Positions 43,519-51,945 of a stretch of DNA of 64,000 nt are shown here, piece by piece (the stretch's first letter is position 1; each line of letters begins with the position of its first letter). The DNA lies in NCBI GenBank assembly GCA_030378005.1, contig JAUCGF010000085.1, positions 1 to 64,000 of the forward strand, read 5' to 3'. The stretch comes from Desulfococcaceae bacterium HSG9 (GTDB lineage: Bacteria > Desulfobacterota > Desulfobacteria > Desulfobacterales > JAUCGF01). The notes under the pieces are model-generated. The model saw only the letters and a program-made list of their open reading frames with translations, did no database searches and was not told where the DNA came from. Position numbers and translations under genes: made by a program.

Positions 43519-44772
43519 TTGGATAAAAGAGTTGTCATTACAGGAGTGGGGCTGGTAACGCCGCTCGGAATCGGTGTTGACGAATCATGGTCGGCGTTAT
43601 GCGCGGGGAAATCGGGAATTGCCGAAATTGCCTTATTTGATGCGAGCAATTTTAGAACCCAAATAGCAGGGGAAGTAAAAGGGTTCAAAGCCGAAGATTA
43701 TATGCCCAAAAAAGATGCTAAACGGGTGGAATCATTTATTGCGTTTTCGGTGGCGGCTGCACGCATGGCACTGAAGGATTCCGGGTTAACCATTGACAAT
43801 AAGAATGCGGACGATGTCGGTGTCATTACCGGATGTGGTTTGGGAGGGATTGCTCTATTAGAAAACACTAGCAGCATTCTTGAAAAAAGAGGCCCCAAAC
43901 GGGTAAGCCCTTTCTACATTCCTATGCTTATTGGGAACATGGCTCCAGGGATGATTTCCATTCTGCTGGGTGCCAAAGGCCCGAACGCTTCCATTGCAAC
44001 CGCATGCGCCGCAGGCACACACGCGGTCGGCGAGGCGTTTAAAATCCTACAGCGCGGAAGTGCAAAGGCGATGATTACCGGAGGTGTGGAATCCGCCATA
44101 TCACGATCATGTGTGGCCGGCTTTAATGCCATGAAAGCGCTGTCAACCCGTAATGATGAACCTGAAAAGGCGTCGCGCCCTTTTGATCGTGATCACGACG
44201 GCTTTGTTGTCGGAGAAGGTTCAGGCATTCTTATTTTAGAGACACTTGAAGACGCACAAGAACGCGGTGCAAAGATTTATGCCGAAATTATAGGCTATGG
44301 CATGAGTGGTGATGGTTATCATATCACAGCGCCTTCGCCGGATGGTGACGGTGCGGCCCGATGTATGCAGGCCGCTATCAAAGACGCTGACATCTCTCCG
44401 GAAAGCGTCAATTATATTAATGCCCACGGCACATCCACCAAATTCAACGATGTTTTTGAGACCAAAGCTGTCAAAACCGTATTTCAAGAGCATGCTTATT
44501 CGATTCCGATTAGCGGCACTAAATCAATGACCGGCCATCTTTTAGGTGGTGCCGGCGGGATTGAAACGGTGTTCACGGCCCTTTCCATTTATGATAGCAT
44601 CCTGCCGCCAACGATTAATTTTGAAAATCCGGCCGAAGGATGTGATTTGGACTATGTACCGAATGTGGCCCGTAAGATGGATGTAAATGTGGCTATGACC
44701 AATTCATTCGGATTTGGCGGCACGAATGCGACATTAATATTAAAAAAGTTACAAAAACCAAATGATAAATAA
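43519..44772 (+). CDS. fabF: 3-oxoacyl-ACP synthase II (KAS II)
   Basis: Condensing enzyme of fatty acid elongation. 417 residues with RVVITGVGLVTPLG at the start, Cys in ATACAAGTHAVGEAF (about 162), His in NAHGTSTKFND (about 303) and KSMTGHLLGGAGG (about 340). The start codon is TTG at 43519, fixed by the strong AGGAGGGG site four bases upstream and by the family N-terminus DKRVVITG. No acpP is next to it; a fabH fragment follows. Confidence 0.96.
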   Translation: MDKRVVITGVGLVTPLGIGVDESWSALCAGKSGIAEIALFDASNFRTQIAGEVKGFKAEDYMPKKDAKRVESFIAFSVAAARMALKDSGLTIDNKNADDVGVITGCGLGGIALLENTSSILEKRGPKRVSPFYIPMLIGNMAPGMISILLGAKGPNASIATACAAGTHAVGEAFKILQRGSAKAMITGGVESAISRSCVAGFNAMKALSTRNDEPEKASRPFDRDHDGFVVGEGSGILILETLEDAQERGAKIYAEIIGYGMSGDGYHITAPSPDGDGAARCMQAAIKDADISPESVNYINAHGTSTKFNDVFETKAVKTVFQEHAYSIPISGTKSMTGHLLGGAGGIETVFTALSIYDSILPPTINFENPAEGCDLDYVPNVARKMDVNVAMTNSFGFGGTNATLILKKLQKPNDK

Positions 44773-44877
44773 ATCACAATACCGTCTGGCATGGTTACTT
44801 TGTTTGTTTCTAACTATTTGTAATTTGTATTTTAAAATTTGGCATTTATTTAAAGTGTGGAATCAGGAGAGAGCGCG

Positions 44878-45129
44878 ATGCGCACAATGATAACCGCTTA
44901 TCCCCACTATGCGAATAAACGCATTATTGATGCAGTTGCCAATTCGCTCAATCTAAACGGCGAACAGGTCTGCATCAATATTTTTAAGTATGGTGACACA
45001 ACGTCAGCGACAATTCCTCTGGCCATATCTGAAGCATATCAAAACAATATGATGCAAAAAGGCGACAGGATTATTCTGGTTGATTTTGGAGCCGGCTTCA
45101 CTGGGGTGTTGCTGAAATGGGCTTTATGA
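44878..45129 (+). pseudogene. fabH: C-terminal fragment of 3-oxoacyl-ACP synthase III
   Basis: About 83 residues that match only the last quarter of FabH: ITAYPHYANKRIIDAVANSL (usual PHQAN), IFKYGDTTSATIPLAISEA (usual YGNTSAAS), GDRIILVDFGAGFTGVLLKWAL. The catalytic His is kept but the Asn of the GNT motif is Asp, and the N-terminal three quarters with the active Cys are absent upstream. A CAGGAGAG site precedes ATG 44878, so the remnant may still be translated. It could be a relic of a fabH next to fabF, or a small protein re-used for another role. Confidence 0.8.
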
Positions 45130-45166
45130 TTGTTTACTTCACTGATTTTACTTTAAGGAAGGCTGA

Positions 45167-45871
45167 TTAAGAATTACGTTGCTCCGCCTTTATAATCAAT
45201 CCTATTGCGTCTGTTCTAATGCGACGCTTCATATTACCAGGCGGTTTGACAAAACGTATAGCCGGATTGTGAGTGCTGATGATCTGGATCGCCGCTTCTT
45301 CATCTTGAAAATCATCGTAAACAGCCTGCCCCAACACACCATCTTTAAAATATAAAAAGCCCGCTTTTTCATCCGGCGAACGAATCTCAAGCGCGCATGA
45401 TTTATTTTCCATGACAATCATCTGAATGAAACTAGCCACAGAGATGCCTTTTAAAAGGCCACCAGGGACATCATAACTTAAAAGCTTAATAACGCTTTCA
45501 ACTAAACGTTCAGCGTTAAACGGTTTACTATAAAAACGGATTGCGTTTTTTGTACTTAATTCCTTAACATTGGGCGCATTGGCACTAACCATGGTTTCAA
45601 ACTCTTTATACGTTTCAGCATAAGACGTCATTATAATACATGGAAGCCCCGGATGAAGCCTATGAACATAAGCCAAAACCTCTAAACCATCTACTTTAGG
45701 CATCTGGAGATCAGTGATCAGCAAATCAACAGGCCGGGTTTTCAAAATTTTTATGCACTCCTCACCGTTTCCCACCTGAATAACTTTAAACTGATTTTTG
45801 TACTTTTCAAATTCCCTATCAAGAAGTTGTAACACGACAGAGTCATCATCTGCGATTAAAATTGTATCCAT
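45167..45871 (-). CDS. Response regulator with PATAN/DUF4388 domain
   Basis: 234 residues. Receiver domain about 1-125 (ADDD, phosphoacceptor in LLITDLQMPKVDGLEVL about 54, Thr-like in IIMTSYAE, Lys in FYSKPF). The C-terminal part (about 135-230) reads SVASFIQMIVMENKSCALEI and GFLYFKDGVLGQAVYDDFQDEEAA, the pattern of DUF4388/PATAN domains found in type IV pilus and gliding-type regulators. There is no DNA-binding domain. ATG 45871 is preferred; GTG 45880 is possible. No kinase is adjacent. Confidence 0.88.
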   Translation of the reverse strand: MDTILIADDDSVVLQLLDREFEKYKNQFKVIQVGNGEECIKILKTRPVDLLITDLQMPKVDGLEVLAYVHRLHPGLPCIIMTSYAETYKEFETMVSANAPNVKELSTKNAIRFYSKPFNAERLVESVIKLLSYDVPGGLLKGISVASFIQMIVMENKSCALEIRSPDEKAGFLYFKDGVLGQAVYDDFQDEEAAIQIISTHNPAIRFVKPPGNMKRRIRTDAIGLIIKAEQRNS

Positions 45872-45925
45872 TTGTACCACCTTATACTTTCAAATTACGA
45901 AAATGCGTTTTTTATAAAACAAAAA

Positions 45926-45961
45926 TCAGGTGTCAGGTTTTTTACTAAAATCTGACACTGA
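45926..45961. repeat. Hairpin TCAGGTGTCAG / CTGACACTGA
   Basis: Arms 45926-45936 and 45952-45961 with a 15-base AT-rich loop, 55 bases upstream of the REC-PATAN gene. The 631-base gap 45881-46511 also contains an inverted CAGGTTTCGGGTGTC / GATACCTGAAACCTG pair (about 46193-46243) and the palindrome at 46296-46400, and no gene. Confidence 0.8.
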
Positions 45962-46240
45962 GGCCTTAAACATAACATCACCAATTTATGGCCTTTAAGA
46001 ATATACTGATTGACTGTACGGCCTATCATTAAGTACACGACCATAAATTTTTGTACATATACTTAGGACAGACGCGGCGAGTTTGAAACGGCGTCAAAGC
46101 AGGCCGGCCTTTTAAATTTTGAGGGAATATTTATATTTAGCAAGGCCATAACCAGTGATTTTGAATTTATTTTTTAAATGTCATTCTGTCACAGGTTTCG
46201 GGTGTCCGCATATTACTGATTGCTGATACCTGAAACCTGC

Positions 46241-46279
46241 GTAAGAAAATCACAAATTATGACCTTTGAGAGTATATAT
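46241..46279. repeat. Dispersed 39-bp element (first copy)
   Basis: GTAAGAAAATCACAAATTATG and ACCTTTGAGAGTATAT form a unit whose reverse complement lies at 55484-55522 (ATACTCTCGAAGGTCATAAT, then TTGTGATTTTCTTATGC) with two or three mismatches. It abuts a palindromic element in both places. Confidence 0.75.
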
Positions 46280-46295
46280 CCGTTTTAGGATATAG

Positions 46296-46400
46296 CTCGT
46301 CAGTTTCAAGTTATTTCGTAACTGCCTGAATTCATTGAAACTCAAAAATTTGTATCATGTTTTCACTTTCAATGATTTCAATAACTTATAACTGGCGAGG
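46296..46400. repeat. 105-bp palindromic element, copy B
   Basis: CTCGTCAGTTTCAAGTTATTTCG at one end and AACTTATAACTGGCGAGG at the other; inner GAATTCATTGAAA / TTTCAATGATTTC arms. It matches copy A at 19395-19528 apart from an extra TTTTAAATTTAAAGTTTG stretch in copy A. Confidence 0.85.
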
Positions 46401-46449
46401 ATACAGGAATGAGTGCAAAATCACTTCCCTTTTTGGTTTTTTTCCGGCA

Positions 46450-46483
46450 TGGCGGAGTGCAAGCTTCAGTTTGCAGGCACTAC
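46450..46483. repeat. GGAGTGCAAGCTTCAGTTTGCAGGCACT motif
   Basis: Another member of the GGAGTGC..GCACT family, 30 bases behind the stop of the minisatellite-bearing gene on the opposite strand. Confidence 0.65.
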
Positions 46484-46511
46484 TTAATAAAACCAAAATT
46501 GGAATACTATA

Positions 46512-47393
46512 TCAACCATCCGTTTTGATGGCGATACCATCTTCGCTCGCTAATTTTTTTAGTTGTTCAAGCATTTCCGAAGGGGCACCATAAGACATCT
46601 CGTTCACGATTTGCAGATAAATCTGTCTGCGTTTCTCAGGGTTATCCAGATCAGCTTTTTCTTTACGCAACAAACGGCTGATTTCATATACTTGATGATA
46701 GGATGGAAAGCTGATTTCGGCTTTATTAAATGCGGTTATTGCCTTATCAAACTCTCCTGATAAAAGATAGGTAAAACCTTGGGCCTCAAATTTTGATGCC
46801 GCCTTGAAATCTTTGGCCACTTTTGGAACGGTTTCTTCTTTTTTAGAACTATCATCGACAACTTGCTCTGAATCTGTTTTTTGGGGACTATCATCGGCAA
46901 CTTGCTCCGAATCCGTTTTTGGGGGACTATCATCGGCAACTTGCTCCGAATCCGTTTTTGGGGGACTATCATCGGCAACTTGCTTTGGATCCGTTTTCAA
47001 AGCATCGGAATTTTCAATCGCCGGTTTTTCAGCCACTTCTTCGGTCAGAGGCGTTTTTAAGGTTGTTCTTTGCAAATCGTCCGCGACAACTTTTTTAATA
47101 GTTGTACGAACCTGCTCATTGTTTTCAATTTGGTCAACAATCTGGGCAGCCATCTTCTTAGCACTGAGTTTGCTATCCGTATGTTTGGAAAAATGTAGGG
47201 CCTGGGCTGTAGCAACTTTTTGTATATCACTATCCAAACGTTGATAAAAATAGTAGCCGATTCCTAGTATAACAACAAGCAATAGAAAAAATTGGATAAT
47301 AAACTGCGCCCGATTTTTGATATTACGCCTTAAATCAGATTGCTCTAGTTGATAGATACGGTCTGAAACAGAGTTAAATTGATCTTCTGACAT
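46512..47393 (-). CDS. Single-pass membrane protein with Asp/Ser/Lys repeat region
   Basis: 293 residues, family unknown. A cytoplasmic N-terminus (SDRIYQLEQSDLRRNIKNR), a transmembrane segment at about 28-48, a helical periplasmic or extracellular part to about 115, then four copies of a 13-residue unit KTDSEQVADDSPP (about 131-182), and a C-terminal helical part (about 195-293) of TPR-like character (FEAQGFTYLLSGEFDKAITAFNKAE). The repeat is encoded by a 39-base minisatellite. The start has a good GGAGG site. Confidence 0.75.
   Translation of the reverse strand: MSEDQFNSVSDRIYQLEQSDLRRNIKNRAQFIIQFFLLLVVILGIGYYFYQRLDSDIQKVATAQALHFSKHTDSKLSAKKMAAQIVDQIENNEQVRTTIKKVVADDLQRTTLKTPLTEEVAEKPAIENSDALKTDPKQVADDSPPKTDSEQVADDSPPKTDSEQVADDSPQKTDSEQVVDDSSKKEETVPKVAKDFKAASKFEAQGFTYLLSGEFDKAITAFNKAEISFPSYHQVYEISRLLRKEKADLDNPEKRRQIYLQIVNEMSYGAPSEMLEQLKKLASEDGIAIKTDG
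46847..47002. repeat. 39-bp minisatellite inside a coding region
   Basis: Four head-to-tail units starting at 46847, 46886, 46925 and 46964. Units 2 and 3 are identical (GACTATCATCGGCAACTTGC, then TCCGAATCCGTTTTTGGGG); units 1 and 4 carry several changes. The unit is a multiple of three, so copy-number changes keep the frame. Confidence 0.95.
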
Positions 47394-48253
47394 AAATTAC
47401 CTCCTTTTGTTGCCGATCTTACTACATAATGAACATAGATTAAAATTCTTTTATAGTCATCGGACTTTGGTTTGTTCTAGCATGTTTTTTGCTCACATCC
47501 CTAATATGGCTATATCAGTTCCAACTAACAAATTGCGCCATATTCTATCATGCTATCCGTTTTATATGTATGCAATTTTTGTGCCAACATAACATAAATC
47601 TGACAACTTAGGCGAATACTTAAACATCTTCTTAGCCTGGGCTGTTCAGTTCTAATTAAGTTTTATTGAGAACGGCTCAAAATTGTTCGGTTCTGTATCA
47701 TTTTGCACCATTTAAAGGATGATTTTGTCCTAAAATAGATGGTAAAAGACTTCAAAATTTTCGGTCAAACCATATAAAAATTAGAATTGAACAACCCTGT
47801 CTTCTTAGTAACTTCCAGTTATTTGGAGTTCGATCCGTTCGGTAACCGGTGTTACGCTTAGAAATCAGGTTTTTTGAAAAATCTGATTTTCGAGCATCCT
47901 TCTTTTGATTGTTCAGTTGGGATTACTTGTCAAGTGGGAGCAAAGCAGTTACTAAAGCAGTTTTATAACATAAAAAGGATACAAAAGAAAAGGAAAAAAT
48001 AATTATTTTAAGGATGATTTGTTTGCTTGGTTTTTATTGCATTTACTAAAAAGTAGTGTTATAAGATAAAGTTTAGCTATAAACAGTCAGATATTGCTAT
48101 AGGGAGAAGGCTGTATTGTAATACGCCGCCGACTAATAATGCAATGTGATTTAATATGTGACTGTCTATATAATCGGTTACGTTGCTTGGTTAGTAAATA
48201 TATAAATTGGGCCGGTACGGTCATCTTGTCAGACAAAGGAGATAATTTCACGA
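47394..48253. other. 860-base region without a gene
   Basis: No convincing gene. It holds a hairpin AAATCAG..CTGATTT (47862-47889), several AT-rich stretches, and the ribosome-binding site AAAGGAG (48236-48242) of the gene at 48254. Divergent genes flank it, so at least two promoters should be present. The small frame 48139-48363 overlaps the next gene in another frame and is not credible. Confidence 0.6.
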
Positions 48254-50035
48254 ATGTTTACCACTCTTTTCCACACAACCCAAAGTACGTTCACAACATT
48301 ACTTTATTTTGCGTTGGCTATATTTGCCATCGGTCTAATCTACAGATTTTATACATGGATTAGCCGGCCGATTGGCGTTTTGTCCGCTGGAATCACAACC
48401 TCACAACGTTTTGCGGCGGCCTTTAAAGGAATCGGGGGCACCATTTTCAGCCATAAAATCGGATTGCTTATCAAATCCTTCTTTCTGGATGTTTTATTAC
48501 AGCAAAAAATATTAAAGCAGGATTGGCTGCGCTGGTTGATGCATAGCTTTATTTTTGCCGGTTTTATGTTGCTGCTGATTTTTCATGCGTTGGATGAAAC
48601 CATTACGGAGGCGCTTTTCAGCGACTATTATTCCACTGTGAATCCTTTTTTCTTTTTGAGGGACCTGTTTGGCCTGATGGTTCTGATTGGATTGGGAATC
48701 GCCGTTTATCGCCGCCTTATTCTTAAAGTTCCCCGTTTAAGCACTGACGGACGCGATCATTACGCGATCATTATTCTGGCCGTGATTATGATTAGCGGCG
48801 TTTTTCTGGAAGCGACCAAAATCACGTCCTATTCTGATTTTGAAAGGATGGCGGAAGATTTTGCAGGCATGGAAGATGAAGAAGAAATTGCCACATTAGA
48901 ACAGTTTTGGGTAGCCGAGTACGGACTTGTTTCACCCAATGTGAGCGGGCCTTTTGACAGCGATGTCATTGACGAAGGACGGGAACTGAATGCAGACAAT
49001 TGCGCCGCCTGCCATGCGCCCGCCCAATATGCCTTTGTCGGATATACATTCGCAAAAATGATGAGCTCCTTTGCCATAGGAATAGATCGCAACAATGGTG
49101 TTGAAATTTTGTATTATATTCACTTTATCGCCTGTTTCATCGGTTTGGCCTATCTGCCTTTCAGTAAAATGTTTCATATCATCGCCACTCCTGTAAGCCT
49201 TTTGGTCAACGCGGTTGCAGATGATGAAACCGCACTTCCGGCCAATATCGTTACGCGGCAAATTATGGAATTGGACGCCTGCACACATTGTGGAACATGC
49301 AGCCTGACCTGCTCGTCTATGATGGCGGCTGAAGCGCTGAATAATAAATATATTCTGCCATCGGAAAAAATGGCCTGCCTGAAAAATTTTGTCGCTGATA
49401 AAAATCCGATGCCTGAAACGGTCAAAGCAATTCGTGAAGGTGTTTATCTTTGCACCAACTGCGACCGCTGTACCGTTGTGTGTCCTTCGGGAATCAATTT
49501 ACGCGCTTTATGGTTTAATGTTCGCGAAGACCTGGTTCAAAAAAATGCGCCGGAACCGTTGATGATTTCGCCCTTTTCTTTTGTACGCGCCTTACGCAAC
49601 ACCAACGGCCATCAAGACACACCGTCAGCAGAAGCCTACACCGTGCCAATTGCAAAAACCCGACAAGCGGTTGCCGGTCGATTTGATATTTTGGCAGACC
49701 CGCATCGTACAGTGGAATTGAAACAAGATGCCTCCACTTATGTTAAACAAATCGCCGATGCGGAAACCTTTACCCACTGTTTTGGCTGCCAGAACTGCAC
49801 CACTATATGTCCGGTTGTAAATAATTATGAACACCCGGAAAAAAAATTGGGATTGCTGCCGCATCAGATTATGTGCAGCCTGGGTTTAGGTCAAACCGAA
49901 ATGGCATCAGGCGCACCCATGATCTGGGATTGTCTGACTTGTTACCAATGTCAGGAACATTGTCCCCAAAATGTAGCTGTTACGGATTTATTTTATACTC
50001 TGAAAAATTTGGCGGCAGCTAATTACGAAGTCTGA
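48254..50035 (+). CDS. Membrane Fe-S oxidoreductase: NarI/HdrE-like cytochrome b with c-heme motif fused to two HdrC-like ferredoxin domains
   Basis: 593 residues. Residues 1-320 are a membrane part of the nitrate-reductase-gamma type with about five segments (about 14-34, 88-110, 133-152, 170-190, 285-305) and His residues in them for b-hemes. A c-type heme motif CAACH (250-254) lies in a loop. Two dicluster ferredoxin regions follow: Cys343/346/349/353 with Cys400/403/406/410, and Cys509/512/515/519 with Cys560/563/566/570, each set with a CP-type end. So electrons could pass between quinone and four [4Fe-4S] clusters. Related single units (HdrC, QmoC, TmcC, DsrM) work in sulfate reducers; this fusion with a c-heme is unusual. 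No CCG (HdrB) domain is present and no partner gene is adjacent. ATG has AAAGGAG upstream. Confidence 0.85.
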   Translation: MFTTLFHTTQSTFTTLLYFALAIFAIGLIYRFYTWISRPIGVLSAGITTSQRFAAAFKGIGGTIFSHKIGLLIKSFFLDVLLQQKILKQDWLRWLMHSFIFAGFMLLLIFHALDETITEALFSDYYSTVNPFFFLRDLFGLMVLIGLGIAVYRRLILKVPRLSTDGRDHYAIIILAVIMISGVFLEATKITSYSDFERMAEDFAGMEDEEEIATLEQFWVAEYGLVSPNVSGPFDSDVIDEGRELNADNCAACHAPAQYAFVGYTFAKMMSSFAIGIDRNNGVEILYYIHFIACFIGLAYLPFSKMFHIIATPVSLLVNAVADDETALPANIVTRQIMELDACTHCGTCSLTCSSMMAAEALNNKYILPSEKMACLKNFVADKNPMPETVKAIREGVYLCTNCDRCTVVCPSGINLRALWFNVREDLVQKNAPEPLMISPFSFVRALRNTNGHQDTPSAEAYTVPIAKTRQAVAGRFDILADPHRTVELKQDASTYVKQIADAETFTHCFGCQNCTTICPVVNNYEHPEKKLGLLPHQIMCSLGLGQTEMASGAPMIWDCLTCYQCQEHCPQNVAVTDLFYTLKNLAAANYEV

Positions 50036-50051
50036 AGGCTTTGGTGACTAT

Positions 50052-50089
50052 GGAGTGCGAAAGATCGCTTCGGTTCACTTTCGCGCTCC
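50052..50089. terminator. Hairpin GGAGTGCGAAAG / CTTTCGCGCTCC
   Basis: 12-base arms with one G-T pair, 17 bases after the stop of the Fe-S oxidoreductase gene and before the convergent MoaD-like gene. No T-run follows on either strand, so it is either a bidirectional terminator or a further member of the GGAG(T/C)GC repeat family. Confidence 0.55.
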
Positions 50090-50113
50090 TGAAAGAATTA
50101 TGGATAAAATAAC

Positions 50114-50386
50114 TTATCCACCCGCCAGCATCACCGTAATATGAATTTCATCGCCGTCTTGTGTCGCCCGGGCCAATTCATTCGGATAGGCGCTTTTCAT
50201 ATTATGGTAGATTTCAATCGTTCTGATCAATTGTCCCGATGCCGTAAACAATTTCCCGGCCATACCGGGGAAGCGTGCTACCATATCATTTAAACACGCA
50301 CCGATGGTTTCTCCCTGTGCTTCGACAATTTCTGCCCCGTCAGTGTGTTCACGATGAGTTTTATGTATATGAATTGAAATGCTCAT
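50114..50386 (-). CDS. MoaD/ThiS ubiquitin-like sulfur carrier protein
   Basis: 90 residues from ATG 50386. It has the beta-grasp pattern (SISIHIHKTHREH, ETIGACLNDMVARFPGMAGKLF, DGDEIHITVMLAGG) and ends in Gly-Gly, the site of thiocarboxylate formation. It could supply sulfur for molybdopterin, thiamin or cysteine and methionine synthesis; no moaE, thiG or E1-like gene is adjacent to decide. It sits between the Fe-S oxidoreductase and gdhA. Confidence 0.88.
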   Translation of the reverse strand: MSISIHIHKTHREHTDGAEIVEAQGETIGACLNDMVARFPGMAGKLFTASGQLIRTIEIYHNMKSAYPNELARATQDGDEIHITVMLAGG

Positions 50387-50426
50387 TGCTGATATCGCTT
50401 TAAAAGGATGCCTGTTTAGCATCTCG

Positions 50427-50500
50427 AAAGTTACAAATTTTAGTTTAAAGTTACAAATTATTTCATAACATCTTGTAACTTGTAACTTGTAACTTCAAAC
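50427..50500. repeat. AAAGTTACAAATTTTAG / AACTTGTAACTTGTAACTT repeat
   Basis: Four to six units of (T)AACTTGTAACTT and its complement between the MoaD-like gene and gdhA. Confidence 0.85.
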
Positions 50501-50503
50501 TTA

Positions 50504-51853
50504 CTAAACCAAGCCCTGATCCAGCATGGCGTCCACAACTTTGACAAAACCGGCGATATTGGCACCGACAACGTAGTTGCCTTTCGCGCCATATTGTTCA
50601 GATGCTTCCAAACTGGTTTTATGAATGCTTTTCATAATCATTTTCAAGCGTTCATCCAACTCTTCACGGGTCCAGGCCATACGCATGCTGTTTTGAGTCA
50701 TTTCCAAGCCGGAAACCGACACGCCGCCAGCATTGGCCGCTTTACCCGGCCCGTATAGCAGTTTATTATCTAAAAAGATATTAATGCCCTCAATCACGGT
50801 GGGCATATTGGCTCCTTCGCTCACCAATCCGACTCCGTTATTTACTAAATTCTGGGCATCTTTGGCATTAATTTCATTTTGGGTGGCCGATGGAAAAGCG
50901 CAATCCGCTTTGTGATTCCAAAGGGGATTATAATCTGAAGCGTGATCAACCGGTGTATAAACGGCATCCGTGTATTTTTCACAGTATTCTTTAACGCGGC
51001 CGCGCCGTACATTTTTAAGCACCATTAAAAAATCAAGTTTTTCTCGGTCCACACCCGCTTCGTCAAAAACATATCCGGATGTATCCGAAAAAGTAACTGT
51101 TTTAGCGCCTAAATCCAGCAATTTTTCGATAGTGTATTGGGCGACATTGCCAGAACCGGACACCAGGCATGTTTTGCCTTCCAACGTATCATCACGCGTC
51201 GCCAGCATTTCTGCGGCAAAATAAACCGACCCATAGCCGGTGGCTTCCGGGCGAATAAAACTGCCGCCCCAGTTGAGACCCTTCCCCGTCAGAACACCGG
51301 TGAATTCATTGCACAGCTTTTTATACATTCCAAACAAATAGCCGATTTCCCGTGCGCCAACACCGATATCACCGGCCGGTACATCGGTGTTAGGGCCGAT
51401 ATGACGAAACAGTTCCGACATAAAGCTTTGACAAAAACGCATCACTTCATTGTCCGATTTTCCTTTGGCATCAAAGTCTGCTCCGCCTTTGCCACCGCCC
51501 ATCGGAATGGTGGTTAACGAGTTTTTAAACACCTGCTCAAAGGCCAGAAACTTCAGAATGCTCAGGTTCACTGACGGATGGAAGCGCAGCCCGCCTTTGT
51601 ACGGTCCGATAGCGCTGTTCATCTCAATACGGAATCCACGGTTCACATGGATTTCGCCCTGATCATCCATCCATGGCACACGAAACATAATCACTCTTTC
51701 CGGTTCAACCAGTCGTTCCAGAATTTTAGCGCTGCGGTATTCCGGGTTTTGGTCTAAAGCCGGCTGAATCGTTGCAACCACTTCGGAAACCGCTTGATGA
51801 AACTCTCTTTCGACCGGGTCTTTGTCTTTTACCAATTGAATAATGTTAGTCAT
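50504..51853 (-). CDS. gdhA: Glutamate dehydrogenase (NADP-type, hexameric)
   Basis: Makes glutamate from 2-oxoglutarate and ammonium. 449 residues: GPYKGGLRFHPSVNLSILKFLAFEQ (about 83-107, substrate Lys region), GGGKGGADFDAKGKSD (about 119-134), VPAGDIGVGAREIGYLFG (about 160-177), and the cofactor domain VSGSGNVAQYTIEKL (about 234). The length and the block spacing fit the NADP-dependent bacterial type. A very strong TAGGAGG site precedes the ATG by ten bases. Confidence 0.97.
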   Translation of the reverse strand: MTNIIQLVKDKDPVEREFHQAVSEVVATIQPALDQNPEYRSAKILERLVEPERVIMFRVPWMDDQGEIHVNRGFRIEMNSAIGPYKGGLRFHPSVNLSILKFLAFEQVFKNSLTTIPMGGGKGGADFDAKGKSDNEVMRFCQSFMSELFRHIGPNTDVPAGDIGVGAREIGYLFGMYKKLCNEFTGVLTGKGLNWGGSFIRPEATGYGSVYFAAEMLATRDDTLEGKTCLVSGSGNVAQYTIEKLLDLGAKTVTFSDTSGYVFDEAGVDREKLDFLMVLKNVRRGRVKEYCEKYTDAVYTPVDHASDYNPLWNHKADCAFPSATQNEINAKDAQNLVNNGVGLVSEGANMPTVIEGINIFLDNKLLYGPGKAANAGGVSVSGLEMTQNSMRMAWTREELDERLKMIMKSIHKTSLEASEQYGAKGNYVVGANIAGFVKVVDAMLDQGLV

Positions 51854-51877
51854 TTACTTAATTCCTCCTAAATATTT

Positions 51878-51934
51878 GGAATGGGGAAATCGGAATTCCG
51901 AACTCCGAATTCCCCCATTCCAAATTCCCCATTC
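51878..51934. repeat. GAATTC/GGAATGGGG palindromic repeat
   Basis: GGAATGGGGAAATCGGAATTCC at one side and GAATTCCCCCATTCC, AATTCCCCATTC at the other; a near-complete palindrome between gdhA and the gene upstream of it. Confidence 0.88.
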
Positions 51935-51945
51935 AGAAAAAGGCC

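Noticed and set aside
46847-47002. Possible CRISPR array (39-base period)
   Set aside because: The units are contiguous without spacers and are translated; a coding minisatellite.
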